DNA of 64,000 nucleotides from Berberis thunbergii. Its lineage: Eukaryota > Streptophyta > Magnoliopsida > Ranunculales > Berberidaceae. A program made the position numbers and the translations under genes. The stretch covers positions 372,001-436,000 of the forward strand of contig QNQO01000196.1 in the NCBI GenBank assembly GCA_003290165.1, read 5' to 3'. Below the pieces are notes generated by a model, which saw nothing but the letters and a program-made list of their open reading frames with translations, searched no databases and had not been told where the DNA came from. Below are positions 23,101 to 35,268 of the stretch, in pieces; the stretch's first letter is position 1; the number at the start of each line of letters is the position of its first letter.

Positions 23101-23456
23101 TTCATTAAATTTCATTATCCACAGAGGAGATAACAAAACTAATACGGATTAAAAATATAAAATTAAAACATAGAAAATTGTTGCAACTTTTATATCATAT
23201 TTAGAAAAGTGCATTTAAAACCTTAAACAATCTTACATCTAAAAATTTACGTTAAGAATCCTTCGTACAAAGCCTCTAATCAATAACATGAATAATTTTC
23301 TTATCTTGATGTGTTGTTTTAGGGCTAGCAAAATGTAATTGGGTACACCAATCAATTTTTTAAAGCTAAATGTAAAAATAAAGTTGGGGCCATCAAGCCA
23401 AATAGTCGGATACACATAGCAACTCTCTTTAATAAACACATATCTCTCTCTATATA
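20131..23456. other. Intergenic, no gene seen
   Basis: Between the glucanase duplication and the second LTR element. 20460-20550 is an (AAT/AAAT)n-rich simple repeat. 20860-21290 is strongly GT-rich on the plus strand, which opens long but compositionally odd frames on both strands without any domain. 21889 onward (GTGTGTTTGGGTGCATGG) resembles one end of a Tourist-like MITE, but no matching second end was found. 22560-22900 contains loosely repeated AC-AAACAAGAAAA-CCT blocks. Confidence 0.55.
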
Positions 23457-23461
23457 TCTAT

Positions 23462-24081
23462 TGATGATACATAAAAATGATCACACCTTTAAGCAACACA
23501 TGTGTCATGATAATCTCGAGGAAATACATGCCCCAACACCAGCCTAACGCTGATCCGGCCCAAGCGGTTCTAAGGTCATTCAATTAAGTCCGCCAGGCGG
23601 ACTCGAACTCTCACAGCATGCTAGGCCCACGCGTCTCACATCTATCATCAATACTCATAAATTCTACTAAGATAAGTATCTCAATGATCAGCTTCGGACG
23701 GGCAACTACATCTGCTCTCTGCTTCCAACTAAGAAACAAATACAAGAGTACATTTCACACAGGGAAACTCCTTTCTACAGATTGCTCTTGCATTGGAAAT
23801 TACAGCATGACTCCTAATTAGATAAAGATCTCCTTCCTAAACTACACCTACGATGGCCTAGTAGAACCAGAACTCCTTGCACTATAAATAAGACATGAGG
23901 TTGGTAAGCTAAGGTACGCTACAAATACTTTGTTACAGCATTACACATTTCTCATATCCCTGTCTGACTTTAGCATCGGAGTGTCATCGGCCACCACAAC
24001 AGTGGTCCGTGGCTCACATGCGTTACTTGTGCAGGTCAGAAGGAACTAAGTCAAAGGAGGGAGCAGAAAACAACTGCATCA
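23462..24081 (+). repeat. 5' LTR of Tat-like copy 2
   Basis: The 620 bp repeat starts TGATGATACATAAAAATG and ends CTGCATCA. It is about 58 bp shorter than the 3' LTR because part of the segment matching about 35590-35670 is missing; the break lies near 23790-23815. Confidence 0.88.
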
Positions 24082-24106
24082 GTTTGGCGTCATCCGTGGG
24101 GACGAC
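24082..24106 (+). other. Primer-binding-site region of Tat-like copy 2
   Basis: GTTTGGCGTCATCCGTGGGG starts directly after the LTR end and matches the leader of copy 1. Leaders of the form TTTGGCGCCGTCTGTGGG are common in plant Tat-like elements. The primer tRNA is not assigned. Confidence 0.6.
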
Positions 24107-24299
24107 AGATTTCTTAACTTTTCATTAGCGTCGTTTCCTTTTAAAAATATAGAAAGAAGGTGACTACTAGGTCACACAACAACGAAGAACAGGGGGACTC
24201 ATCAATCGCTCTGGTTGGCGCAGTACCACTGCTTTCAGCGGCTCCGGTCATACTCGGGGTACAGACTCAAGCCCTGGTGCCAACGACAGCAATAGCAGA

Positions 24300-25530
24300 C
24301 CCCAAAATTGATGGGCTGACATCTCAAATATAGCAGATAGCCAAGGAAGTGGAGGCTCTCACGCGACCAAATTCGCCACCTGCCCATGGAGACCAAGAGC
24401 AGCACGGATATCCGCATCCAAAAGATGATAGGAAGCAAGCGCAGGAAAGCCAAGCCCCTGCTAGTTATCATTGGAATAAGGGAGGTTGTGCAGCTAACAT
24501 TGAGCTAGTCGTCAAGACAAAGAGGCTTGGCCCTAGGAACCCCATCTGCATAGGGGAACACGGTCCGATTGTGTTGTACCGCCTCTCCGTTCCGCCATTT
24601 GTGGACTGATCTTGAGTGAGGCCCTTCTGAGAAAGTTCACTCCCCCGAAGCTCGACTCCTACGAATGAACCACCGATCCTTTCGACCATCTATGCCATTA
24701 CTAGCACGTAAGGCCCTTAAAGAAGGATCTGAATTCGTTATGTGGAGAACCTTTTCCACAAGTCTGAAAAGCTCAGCACTGATGTGGTTCCACAACCTTC
24801 CGCTGAAGTCGATCGACTCCTTCAAAACGCTGGCAAAAGAATGCTTGACACTTTTCGTTGGGAGCCAACGTTTTCTAAAAGGCTCCCACTACATACTCTC
24901 TCTAAAACAGAGGTCCGGCAAGACACTCCAAGAATATGTCACGCACTTCAACAACTAGTTCACCCTCATCAACGTGTGCAGCGACAATACAGCTGTGACA
25001 GCCTTCACTGCGGGCCTCAAAGAGGGAAACTCTACGAGGACTTTACCCTGAAGCCCCATTTGGACATGACAGAGCTCTTCAAAAGCGTCAAGAGACGCAT
25101 CACCCTGGAGGAGTCAAAGACCGTTAAAAGGGAAGCCGAATGTAAGAGGAAGCCTTCCGCCCCTAGGGACAAGAATGGGAGACAAAGACCCAAGGATGAT
25201 GAATAGAGCAAAAGGAAGCGTGGTAACAACAGGCCGGAAAAAAAAATCATCCAACTACGTTGGATCCAGAGCTGTGACACCCCTAAATGCTAGCCTATCA
25301 GATGTACTTAAATCCATGATGAATTGGGAGGAACTGAAGTGGCCCCCGAAGACACGCGGAGACCCGTCCAAGCGAGACAATGGCAAATACTGCGCGTACC
25401 ACAAGGAGGGCACCCACAACACCAATCACTACAAGAGTCTGAGCCTGAGGTATGAGGTCAAATACTGGATTTGCAGAGGCAAATTGAAAGAGTTCCTGAA
25501 GTCTGAAAAGCGAACAGAACAAACAATGGA
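24300..25530 (+). pseudogene. Gag remnant of Tat-like copy 2
   Basis: Homologous to the gag of copy 1 along its length. KGGCAANIELVVKTKRLGPR and YRLSVPPFVD are followed by a stop. The retrotransposon gag core comes next (MWFHNLPLKSIDSFKTLAKE, QRSGKTLQEYVTHFNN), then a Lys-rich segment and the zinc-knuckle-like region CAYHKEGTHNTNHY, in which the last Cys is Tyr. At least three frame changes or stops occur (near 24607, 24957, 25204). The frame continues into the TRIM insertion at 25538. Confidence 0.82.
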
Positions 25531-25537
25531 CAGGGGG

Positions 25538-28339
25538 TGTGAGATCCTTGTGTGGGCGAACTTGAGGGGGAGGGGGAGGGTGACGGTTGGAGCCCAATAG
25601 GCCCAACAGGCCTGTGGATCCCAAGAGGGGTTGGACTAGCTACCAAGGAGAGATCATAGTCCCACATCGCCTGGGTGTGGGATGGTGATGTGCTATATAT
25701 GTGCGAGGTTGGATCCTCATAGTAAGAGGCCTTTTAAAGTCGTGCAGGGTTGTTGGGTCCAAAGCGGACAATATCTTACTATGTGGATCGGGTCGTTACA
25801 GAATGCTATCAGAGCTTGACCCAGCCGGAAGTGTGCTGACGTGGACGTTGGGCCTGTGTGGCCAATGACGACGTTGGGCCCTAAGAGGGTAGACTGTGAG
25901 ACCCATGTATGGGCAGACCTGAGGAAGGGGGTGAGGGTGAGTGTTGGAGCCCAATAGGCCCAACAGGCATGTGGATTCCAAGAGGGGTTGGACTAGCTAC
26001 CAAGGGGAGATCATAGTCCCACATCGCCTGGGTGCGGGATGGTGATGTGCTATATATGTGCGAGGTTGGATCCTGATGCAGATTTAACTAACCTAAATTA
26101 ATAGGTTAATGTAACCCACTTGTAATAACCACAAGTGCACGGTGTCTAACTGGTAAACAACGACAAGTACGGGTCGATCCCACGAAGAAGGTGGATGCAA
26201 TTGAAATTTAGAAATTATCTACACTAATTTGTAGGAAATGGGGTTACAACATTTTTTAAAACTAAACTAAAAATTAATTAAAAATAAGAAAAATAAAAGA
26301 TAGATGAGATGGATTTTTGTGGGCTTGGACTCACCAATGAGTTAGCAACATTATTTAAATCTAAATTACTGAATTTAAAAACGAAAAGCGTTAGGGATGA
26401 GAATCCCTTGCTTACACCGAATATGTGATCGTTAAAATCCAATTCAACTTATATCATGTTTCTATCAAACATTAACAAATTATTTCAAACAAATACGCTC
26501 TTACCAAGTATTAAGTGTCTTTTTAGGGCACACTTAATCAAAGTTTAAGCTTAATATTTTTAGCACATGCTTTGAATATTGATAAAGGGTAATTCTAACT
26601 ACCAAACATATCGAGATTAATTTCTCGAAAATGAAGGGTGAAAGCAATTTATCAAAAATTCAGAAATAATTGTAATTAACAATTAAGCACACAATTCAGT
26701 AAAATAAATCAAAATAACTTATACAACCCATTTAGTTTGTCACAAACTCGATGTGGTGGCACTCAGCAGATTAGCAGGTGGTCAGAACACGAATCCCGAG
26801 ACAAATGGTCAAAAGCACTATGTGGTGGCTCTTACAGATAGCTGGGGTGTGAATAGCCAGCTTAAATTGACTCAGTCTCGCCAGGCGCACAGTAACGCTA
26901 CAGTGCGCTTCAGTGACGCCTTCGTCTCCAACGCGACAGCGCCACTCGCGGTGCTGTTCTTCGCTCCTCGCGACCGTCTCCAAAACCTGCAAAAGAAGAG
27001 AGAGGGTGAGGAAACACCAAGAAAACAGAAAAACAGATAAGGAAGTCGAGGAACAGGAGCTCCCTGTTTTTGCTTGCGAGCTCTGTCTCGCGAGGTGGTG
27101 GCGGTGATGCTCGGTCTGGTCTTGACGGTGGTCGCGAGAGAGGGAGGCAGGAAAAAGCTCGAGACGAAGGCCGAGAAAAGAGGGGAAACAATGTTTGTGG
27201 TGAGGCGGAACAAAGCCGCGGTGAGCTCTGTCTCGCGGTGGTTCTCGGTCTGTTGTGGTGGTGCTCGTGCGGAGGTGGTGATGGATGATGTTGGTTGATG
27301 GATGATGGACAGGGAGAGGGACATGGACGGTGGCAGAGTGAAGGTTTGACGCGAAATAGGGTTGTCACACCCCTGTTTCGTGGTGGTGGCGGTTGTGCTG
27401 TCCGGAGGTGGTGGTGGTGCTCGGGTGATGGTGGTGGCGAGGTGACTGTGGTGGCGAGGTGGTGATTGCTAAGTGAGTGAGAGATGGATAGGTGGTGGTG
27501 GTGATTGTGAATCAATTTGAGAGAAAGAAGTTTTGATTTTTGTCTAATTCTCTTCTTTTCCCTTCTCTTTTCTCCCCCCTTTTCTCACCCTATTATCTTC
27601 TATTTATAGAAAATTATCAAGATGAATAGGGATGAAATGAGGGAATGATTCATCAATGTATAATTTGGAGAAGTATTGGGCTTGGCATTAGGTTTGGGTT
27701 TAGGTTATGGATTAGGTTATGAATTAGGTTTCGGGTTTAGGTTATGAATTAGGTTTCAGGTTTAGGTTTGTGACTGCTTTATACCACCGTTGGAATCGAC
27801 TAATTGTCGTTCCTTAATTTGTCGCCTTAATATGATTTCATCGTTTTCGCTCAAATTCCTACAAAGACATGAAAACGAAATAATTACTATAAAATATAAT
27901 AATCGAAACACTAACATGTATCAATTAAGGGATTATTATGTAATAATTATGTGAATATCAGATCCCCATAGTAAGAGGCCTTTTAAAGCCGTGCAGGCCG
28001 GTTGGGCCCAAAGCGGACAATATCTTACTGTGCGGATTGGGTCGTTACAGAATGGTATCAGAGCCTGACCCAGCCGGAAGTGTGTCGACGTGGACGTTGG
28101 GCCTGTGTGGCCAACGAGGACGTTGGGCCCTAAGGGGGTGGACTGTGTTACCCTTGTGTGGGCGAACCTGAGGGGGAGGGTGAGGGTGAGAGCTCAATAG
28201 GCCCAACAGGCCCGTAGATCCCAAGAGGGGTTAGACTAGTTACCAATGGGAGATCATAGTCCCACATCGCCTGGGTGCGGGATGGTGAAGTGTTATATAT
28301 GTGCGAGGTTTGATCCCCATAGTAAAAGGCCTTTTAAAG
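25538..28339 (+). mobile_element. TRIM with three tandem LTRs, nested in Tat-like copy 2
   Basis: Structure: LTR1 25538-25800 (263 bp, TGTGAG...TTACA), internal 25801-25894, LTR2 25895-26073 continued at 27966-28049, internal 28050-28143, LTR3 28144-28339 (truncated). Each 94 bp internal part starts with the initiator-tRNA-Met primer site: TGGTATCAGAGC at 28053, TGCTATCAGAGC at 25804. It ends in a purine run (AAGGGGGTGGAC) before the next LTR. There is no coding sequence, which defines a terminal-repeat retrotransposon in miniature. AGTCCCACATCG and CTATATATGTG occur in every LTR. The LTR-internal-LTR-internal-LTR order points to unequal recombination. It interrupts the gag-protease frame. 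Confidence 0.85.
26074..27960 (-). mobile_element. Solo LTR nested inside the TRIM
   Basis: The 1887 bp block starts TGATGCAGATTTAAC and ends GTGAATATCA, with a 5-bp duplication GATCC at 26069-26073 and 27961-27965. It splits LTR2 of the TRIM. On the minus strand TCTATAAATAGA (about 27599-27610) looks like the TATA box and the end reads CTGCATCA, the same terminal octamer as the Tat-like LTRs here, so the source is probably a related gypsy element in minus orientation. No primer site or genes accompany it. The His/Pro-rich frame at 27515-26910 is a translation of GTGGTG-rich repeat sequence and not a gene. Confidence 0.82.
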
Positions 28340-29016
28340 AAGTGGAGAAGGATACTTCAGAGATAATATACGTCTTTCATGGAGTCGAACCAAATAAAGA
28401 CTAGTCATACAAGTCTCGCAAGCGGACCTTATTGGAAATGCAGACACAACCTGCGGATGAGGATAAACACATCTGCCACTCAAAGATTCAGAACCCCATT
28501 CTCACATTGGCCTTTATGGACAAAGACCTCGAAGGAGTTTGAGCGCCACATAATGACACCCTAGTCATCTCGATCTCCATAACAAGGTGGGAGGTAAATA
28601 AAGCTCTGGTGGACACATGAAGCTCGTTCAATGTTCTGTTCTACAACGCGTTCCGCAGCATGGACCTCAAGGAGAAAAACCTGATGTCTTCAGAACAACT
28701 GCTGATCGGATTCAACAGGGAGAATGCTTTCCCATCGGAAAGATAAGGTTAACAACAATGGCTAGATAACCGCAGTTAAGGAAGGTCCAATTTATGGACT
28801 TCATGGTGGTAGACGCGCCATCATCCTACAATCTCATCTTGGGATGGCCATGGCTCCACCAGATGGAAGCAGTGGTTTCCACCCTTCATCAATGTGTTAA
28901 GTATACTGCTAACTACTCTAAAGGGACAATACGTGAAGACCACCAACCTACAGCACGAATCTGCCACTACGCTTCAATAAAACAGATAGAATGCTCCCAA
29001 ATTCAACTACATACCT
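28340..29016 (+). pseudogene. Protease remnant of Tat-like copy 2
   Basis: Resumes the gag-protease frame after the TRIM. KALVDT near 28600 is followed by a stop codon in place of the Gly of DTGSS, then SSFNVL. Further on, MVVDAPSSYNLILGWPWLHQ is the conserved block that ends the protease region of plant gypsy elements, followed by STLHQCVKY. Homologous to 10735-10300 of copy 1. No polymerase follows; the sequence passes into noncoding DNA by 29100. Confidence 0.75.
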
Positions 29017-29795
29017 GAGCCAGTGCCAGGCCAAGCAACAACAAAGGTATCGCATTCAAACAGCGCGGGAGCTGTCTGCTCTTCCACCCAACGAAACGGA
29101 GAGGCCATGGTAATCGTGGACACATTCCCCTACATTCCATCAGTACAGCAATTGGATCCTCTACAAGGTTTACTCTTCAGTAACATTTGAACGATCCACA
29201 AGGGTAATTCGAATTCACTTGAAGGCCAGGATCAATTTCTCTCCGTCAACAGTTAGTCTACTTTTAGTTGTTTATTTCCCTTTTCAAGTTTTAGTTCTTA
29301 AAGGCTTATGTGATTTACAATCAATAAAGAAAGAATTACAAAAACAAACTCTATTGATTATTGGAAAAATGTAACAACAAGCACCTTGAGGTAGATACAA
29401 AAGACTATATACTACAAGCATCTGAATACTGTGCGACATGAAGTAAAAGACTCGTTTCGACAATTTTATTACGAGAAGCATCCGAAGAAGACTCCAATCC
29501 TCAAACTTTTCTACAGAGTCTGAACTGGGCAAGATCAGGATGAAAGCATCATGTTCAGACCACGCTCCAGCGAGCGCCACCCTCAAATATGGTCTACAAG
29601 GGTACAAAATCGGCAATCGGGAGTCCCACAACAAGCCACATCAAGATATGATGACTCACATGCTCGATTCAGCGAAACAGGTGAACTTGGGACAATTATC
29701 AGGTGGACACAGGTATAGTGCACCTTCCAGCTGCAGGGATAAGAGGGACTTCTAGGAGTCAGTGACCCAATCCATGGACCATGTCCAACTCCTCT
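29017..29795. other. Noncoding internal part of Tat-like copy 2
   Basis: Counterpart of 9536-10300 in copy 1, in inverted order. It contains no recognisable polymerase motif on either strand. Confidence 0.55.
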
Positions 29796-30200
29796 TCATC
29801 TCGAGATTCTGAATTCCAGCGCATGGCGAGGAAACATGGTTAATCGATAAGCGACGGAGGCTGCCACCACGGAGTTGGACGCTGGTGCTATCTCTGAAAT
29901 TAAACATTCAAAAACAACGATAAGGAACCAACACATGAACGACAGACTCTTCCCTTGGAAAAGAATCTGTATTACTTCTCCGCGATATAAGAAGAAATTA
30001 CGAGACCTCAGCAGGTCAACTATGTGCCCACCCATAACAAGTGACCGCACATAATAGCAACTATCGTTGTGCCTGATCAGTGCAAATGTCAGAACATTCG
30101 GAGACTCCAGAGACGGAGATCTACCGTCAGCCTTTGTAAAATCCAAAGCATTTTCTTCAGCCTTTAGAAAACCCAAAGCGTTCTCTTCAAGCAAGAACAT
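29796..30200 (-). pseudogene. Second antisense ORF of Tat-like copy 2, function unknown
   Basis: An uninterrupted 134-codon frame runs from the ATG at 30200 (MFLLEENALGFLKAEE) to a stop at 29796. The segment MGGHIVDLLRSRNFFLYRG matches the antisense frame of copy 1 (6853-7163). TTATATA on the plus strand at 30254-30260 gives a TATA box on the coding strand 54 bp upstream, the same arrangement as in copy 1. No domain is recognised. The frame is intact although gag and the main antisense gene are broken, which could still be chance. Confidence 0.4.
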
Positions 30201-30253
30201 TACAAGAGATAAGCTCTGTGAAAGATAGTGCCTATAACGATTAGAAAACATCA

Positions 30254-30260
30254 TTATATA
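30254..30260 (-). promoter_or_regulatory. Second antisense TATA box, copy 2
   Basis: TATATAA in the context TGTCTATATAATGATG on the minus strand, about 55 bp before the ATG at 30200. It is equivalent to 6793-6799 in copy 1. Confidence 0.45.
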
Positions 30261-30939
30261 GACATGATGATTTACCAAGCGGGCACTCTAGCATTAAATG
30301 CCAAGTATTAAATACCGTAAGGAAAACGAGGAGACAACGGTTCCCGAAGAAACTGCACATGCCACATTAATCAAATTAATGGCGTTGCATGCAACCCCTT
30401 CAATTGAGGGGAAGTAACTGATAGTCAACCGTCACGCAGCCTACGCAATACACGTATTACCGCTCGATTTACACTATACACGCAGCGCACCGTGCAGGAA
30501 ACTCTAGCCCTTCCTTTGTGAGCCCATGGGCTCGGCCAATTATCCAAACAATATTTTGTCACATGATTGGCACGAGCACAAGAAATCTTGGATAACTTTG
30601 ACATACGGATCGTACCTACAAATAACTTCGTCTACACCATGCACCATGTTGATGGACTAGGTTCGCATGCCCTCAAACAGGCGGAACTCCTCTCCAATCG
30701 GGCAAGCTTAGTTTGCCTAAGTTGATGACGAAGGCTTTTGGTATCACCCGATACCTAGTCCGCTCAGTGCGGATCTCGATGGTTTAGGAAGTGGGAATCT
30801 AATCAACATTATCACACCTGGTGATGACGACTTGTCAGGGATCATTGCCCCATTCGCAGTAAATGATCGTCGAACACAATCGGCTAAGCCTAGCTAGTGA
30901 CGACTAGCAACGAAAGTTTTTGATCAAAAGCCCAGATCT

Positions 30940-31900
30940 ATAACCCTCATTGTGCGGGTGTAGATGGTTTGAAAGGTGAGAGCCTAGTCAGTCCCGAACT
31001 GATTCCAATGGCTCGCCATGTGACCAATGATTTTCAGCGTGGCCGTCGAATCACCAACCAAGGACCTGTAGCCCCTACTGCATGGGTGTAGATGGTTTGG
31101 AAAATGAATGACCAGGGTTTGGAAGGTGGGAGCCTAGTCAGTCCCGAACTGATTCCAACGGCTTGCCATGAGACCAATGTTTTTCAGCATGGCCGCCGAA
31201 TCACCAACCCCGGACCTGTAGCCTCCACTGCCCGGGTGTAGATGGTTTGGAAAGTGGGAGCCTAGTCAGTCCCGAACTGATTTCGATGGCTCGCCATGAA
31301 GCCAATACTTTTTAGCGTAGTCGCCGAATCACCAATTTTGGACTTGTAGCTCTCGCTGCGTGGATGTAGATAATCTAGAAAGTGGGAGCTAGTCAGCCAC
31401 GATCTGATTCCGGCGGCTTGCCACGGGAACACTGCTTTTCAGCTTTGCCATCGAAAACTCCCAAGTTTGTAACTTGATGCGCACAGGTGTAGATAATTTG
31501 GAATGTGTGAGCATAGTCAGTCTCGAACTGATTCCAATGGCTTCCCACGGGACCACCGATTTTCAGCCTGTTCACCAAACTCCTCTCTCGAATTCGTAAC
31601 CCCCAACACGCGAGGATGGTGTTGATGGTTCAAAAGGTGAGAGCCTAGTCAGTTCTAAACTGATTCTGACAACTTGCCATGGGACCACTGTTTTTCAGCC
31701 TGGTCGCCAAATTCTTGCTCCCCAAATCTGTAGTCCGCTTTGCTCAGTCATAAACGATTCGAAAGGTAAGAGCTTAGTCAGTTCTGAACTAATTTCGGTG
31801 GTTTGCTACTACTTTTCAGCCTGGTCGCCAAACTTTTACTCCTTGAATTTGTAGTCAGCTTTGCTCGGTCATAAACGATTCGAAAGGTGGGAGCTTCAAG
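30940..31900. repeat. Tandem array of about 130 bp units in Tat-like copy 2
   Basis: About eight diverged units. GTGTAGATGGTTTG or its decayed forms recurs near 30958, 31088, 31236, 31364, 31488, 31618, 31741 and 31871, with AGCCTAGTCAGT-C-GAACTGATT following each time. Unit length varies from about 120 to 150 bp. It is the inverted counterpart of 5284-6130. Confidence 0.85.
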
Positions 31901-32605
31901 CAACTCGCCACGCGACTTCCGTTTTCCTTCGAAACAACAGTCGCAAACATGAATCTAAATCTAGATGAGCCAGCGTCTTCATGCTCAAATGGACTGAAAT
32001 TATATTATTAGCGAAGGTCATTCGCGTCGATACAAAGATCGTACAGCCAGTGCCCAGATAAAAGCTATTTAAGATGTCAGCCCGAGCTTACGGTGCCTAT
32101 CTCGTCACGAACACTCTGACACACACTTAGCCGTGGCAACTCACCCATATCAGTAACTGCAGCTGACTGATCAGACAAACAGGGTATGCCTCAAGCAGCT
32201 TACCTTGGGGACAAGACACAATTCGGGCGACTCGACCCCCAGCTAAACTATCTGCAACATGCCCACCATCGCATATGACTACACAGCGATGACTCTGAGT
32301 CATTCACAACGCAAAACGGTCAAGCTTTCTATCGCAGATAGACCAGTCGACGTCTTATTGATTCGATCAACTTATGCCAAAGCAAGACGACAAGGCGAAA
32401 CACAAAACATGCAATAGAGACAACAAACGCGATACCAATAAAATTGTTTTCATTAAAGGTCAAAATGGAAAGACGTACAAACACACAAAGTTTACTCCTT
32501 ATCAGGAGAATGTACAGAAACAAAAGAGCTAAGCCTTGTGGGAAAAAGAGCAGGAGTTGCGTTCACATGTGCCACGGCCTGGACATCAGGGCCCACACTG
32601 TCTTT

Positions 32606-35014
32606 CTAGTCCGATGACGCAGAGTTAACAGACAAGTTTACATATGACATCTTCTTATAGAGGCCGAGATCCCACTGGGGATACTCCTCCTTTATCAGCG
32701 CCAGCAGCTCCAACTTGCCATGTACAACCCAGCGGAATTCGCATTTGCCTTGTTCTTGAATAAGCTCATCCTCGCACACCTTCACGTCAAGAAGTTCACG
32801 CTCCAATAGCTCCAACTTGCTAGTCAACGCGTCGACCTGAGATTGCTTTGTGGCTAGACTGGTCTTCATAGCACTACGCTCATGCCACTCCAAATTAAGC
32901 TAGTCCTCGACCTTTCTCTCCTCTCGAGCATAGAACTCCACATCGAATTCCAATTGTTGCTGCTAAGCAACCCAGTCGGATTCCTTCGAAGCATTCTCTA
33001 CAACAAGAGACCACAGTTCGAAGCACGCCTTAGTCTCAGCTTCCTGCGCAACCTCTACATCTCGGCGAGTCTGGTCCAACTCCTGTGTGAGTCTGTCTCT
33101 TTCTGACACTACCTCAGACAAATCATGCTCAAGGACCTTCAGACGAGCCTCTTGAGTCTCAGCGACCATGGTTGACGTATCAAGCCTTTTCTCCTCAGCC
33201 TGTTTCTATAGTCGATGAATTTCATAAAGCGCATCAGAATACAACGCCTGCATGTGCGAGAAGACACGCTCCAAGGTGTATACTCTCTCAAGATACGCCT
33301 TGACTTCCGTCCCAGCAACGGTCGCGTGGCTCAAGTGAGACATACCCAACATAAGGTACTTCAAGCCCTTGTCCCTACACCCTTTCAGCGTATCCTCATC
33401 TCGTTTCGAAGCACAATCCATCAGCCAGCTATGACGTTTGCTTATATGCTTCCTCGAAGTATACTCCACGTCAACCTCTTGGTGCCAAACCTATGAACTC
33501 ATCTTCACCAAGTTTGGTGCAAACAAACTTATTTGTTCATCCGGATGAAGCTTACCCGAATCAAGAATCATGCCAGCGCCACCCTTCACGGCTGCCACTG
33601 TCCTCAGGCTCTCCTCCGTAGCCTTCCCTTTGTCACAGATAGTCAACCCTTTATTGTGAGACGTCTCAATGAGATCTGAAAATAGAGGAAGAAGCGAATT
33701 ATCCAAAGGACCCAACAACATTTCTAGTTGTGGCCTAGAACGAGACGGTAAGCAACTCGGACTACAGGAGACATGGCCAGTGTCGCGACCACTCTCAGGC
33801 GAAACAACAATGGGGCAATCAGATTCTGCGGCCTCAGGCAAATATTTATGGGAGCCTTCTACCGGAACGATCCCACGCGAATCAACACTAGCGGAAGCTA
33901 CCATTGCAACCCGCACCAGATGATCATTCAAAGCTTCAACCTGCGAGTCACTAAGGTTTGACTGGTCTGCAACTCCTGCAAACTGCAGGTACTCTTTTTC
34001 CAAGTAGGAAACATCAGTCTCCGCCCCAGCAGGCCTAGCGAACTCACGTTTTTCTCCCCACTGAAACAGATCGTACCGAAGACAACTCAGTCCTCACACA
34101 TGACTTCCTCCTCACAAAGGAGGCAAGCGTTTCAGATGGCTCCTTCGCATAAGATAGAACGAGAGCTCTGCCCCCCCCCCCAGCAACCTTCCTCTTTCTC
34201 GAAGAGGCCTCATCCTCCAACTTAATTTGCAATGTTTGGTAAAGAGTGAGGGCAACGTGCCAGTTGTCCCATAGCCTAATATGGATGAAATTGAAAACTC
34301 TTATGACATCAACCGCGTTCCTCTTTGACAAGCCACAAAATGTCTCTGTGGTGTTTTTCTCTGCTAAGGTAAAATGAGTAGTAGGAAACCTTCCTGCGCA
34401 TAAACACAAACAACGATTAGCCAACCTCTATCAAGCATATCAAAGTCACAAGAAGAGGGTTAAACTTACGAAGCAGCCTGAACTGTCACTCGAGCGGACG
34501 ACCCTTGCATCGAAAATACTTCGAATCTTCAGGAGCCAAGAAGCAATACTTCTGCCAGAACTTGAAGTCATCAGGCAGATTAACGAAGCAAGCCGGTGAT
34601 GTCATCTTATAGACAATGTTACCCTTTAGCAGAGGAGAAGTCAACAACTAAATTACCCGTGGAGTCACATTGACACCAGTTTTATAGCACTGAGCAAAAT
34701 TATGAAAATGATCATAATATCCATTAGGCCCCAACTGGGCCGGTGGAATCCCTAGAAGATCCAGGAACTGTTAAATCACGTCCAGAACTTGAAAACGCAC
34801 TCCGGTTTGAAGCATCCCACAATGCAGGCAGATGAAACCGGCTGGAAGCGACATTGGCGTTTGGTCACCAGTCAGGACATACAACGGCAAGTCCTCAGGG
34901 ACTCCAAACTTCGTACAGATTTCAGCAAGGCCAAGCTTGGACAACACTTTTGTCTTCAAAAAACTCCAAGCCCTTGGCCAAGATTGCGTCGTCAAAAAGG
35001 TTTTGTTGGGCTAT
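32606..35014 (-). pseudogene. Antisense ORF of Tat-like copy 2 (putative gypsy-type transposon domain plus coiled coil)
   Basis: Matches the antisense frame of copy 1 end to end. The start codon position (35012-35014) reads ATA instead of ATG. LSKLGLAEICTKFGVPEDLP, GFICLHCGMLQTG and GIPPAQLGPNGY mark the putative gypsy-type transposon domain. An intron at 34394-34469 on the minus strand has an intact GTAAGT donor and GCGCAG acceptor; splicing leads to a part with SSRKRKVAGGGG and then long coiled-coil stretches (about 33500-32620), such as LEHDLSEVVSERDRLTQELD. The end is DLSVNSASSD near 32606. Several frameshifts and stops break it. The protein function is unknown. It may be an accessory factor with its own promoter. 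Confidence 0.7.
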
Positions 35015-35101
35015 GGAGAAGATGAACAATAATTTCTAATCAGAGCGATATCTTTGAAAGCAAATAAAGTAGAACAGTCGGGCTCTACGCTGCGAATGAC
35101 C

Positions 35102-35107
35102 TAAATA
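35102..35107 (-). promoter_or_regulatory. Candidate TATA box of the antisense gene, copy 2
   Basis: On the minus strand CTCTATTTAGGTCATTCGCAG corresponds to CCTATATAGGTCATCCGCAG in copy 1. It lies about 93 bp before the former start codon. The core has changed from TATATA to TATTTA. Confidence 0.4.
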
Positions 35108-35268
35108 GAGGGTGAGTTCCACATTTTTTCCGCTAAACCAACACACGTTCAATTAATGCAGAGTGTGGCTCAAGCAACGATTCAGACTCATTCATCATAA
35201 GCGGAGCATCCCTTCGAGAGATGACTTAGCGAATCGATGTGACGGCCCATTAACTTGGGGAGAGTAGC

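Noticed and set aside
26910..27515. A 201-codon His/Pro-rich frame on the minus strand
   Set aside because: It is a translation of GTGGTGGTG-rich sequence inside a solo LTR; overlapping frames are equally open and there is no domain.
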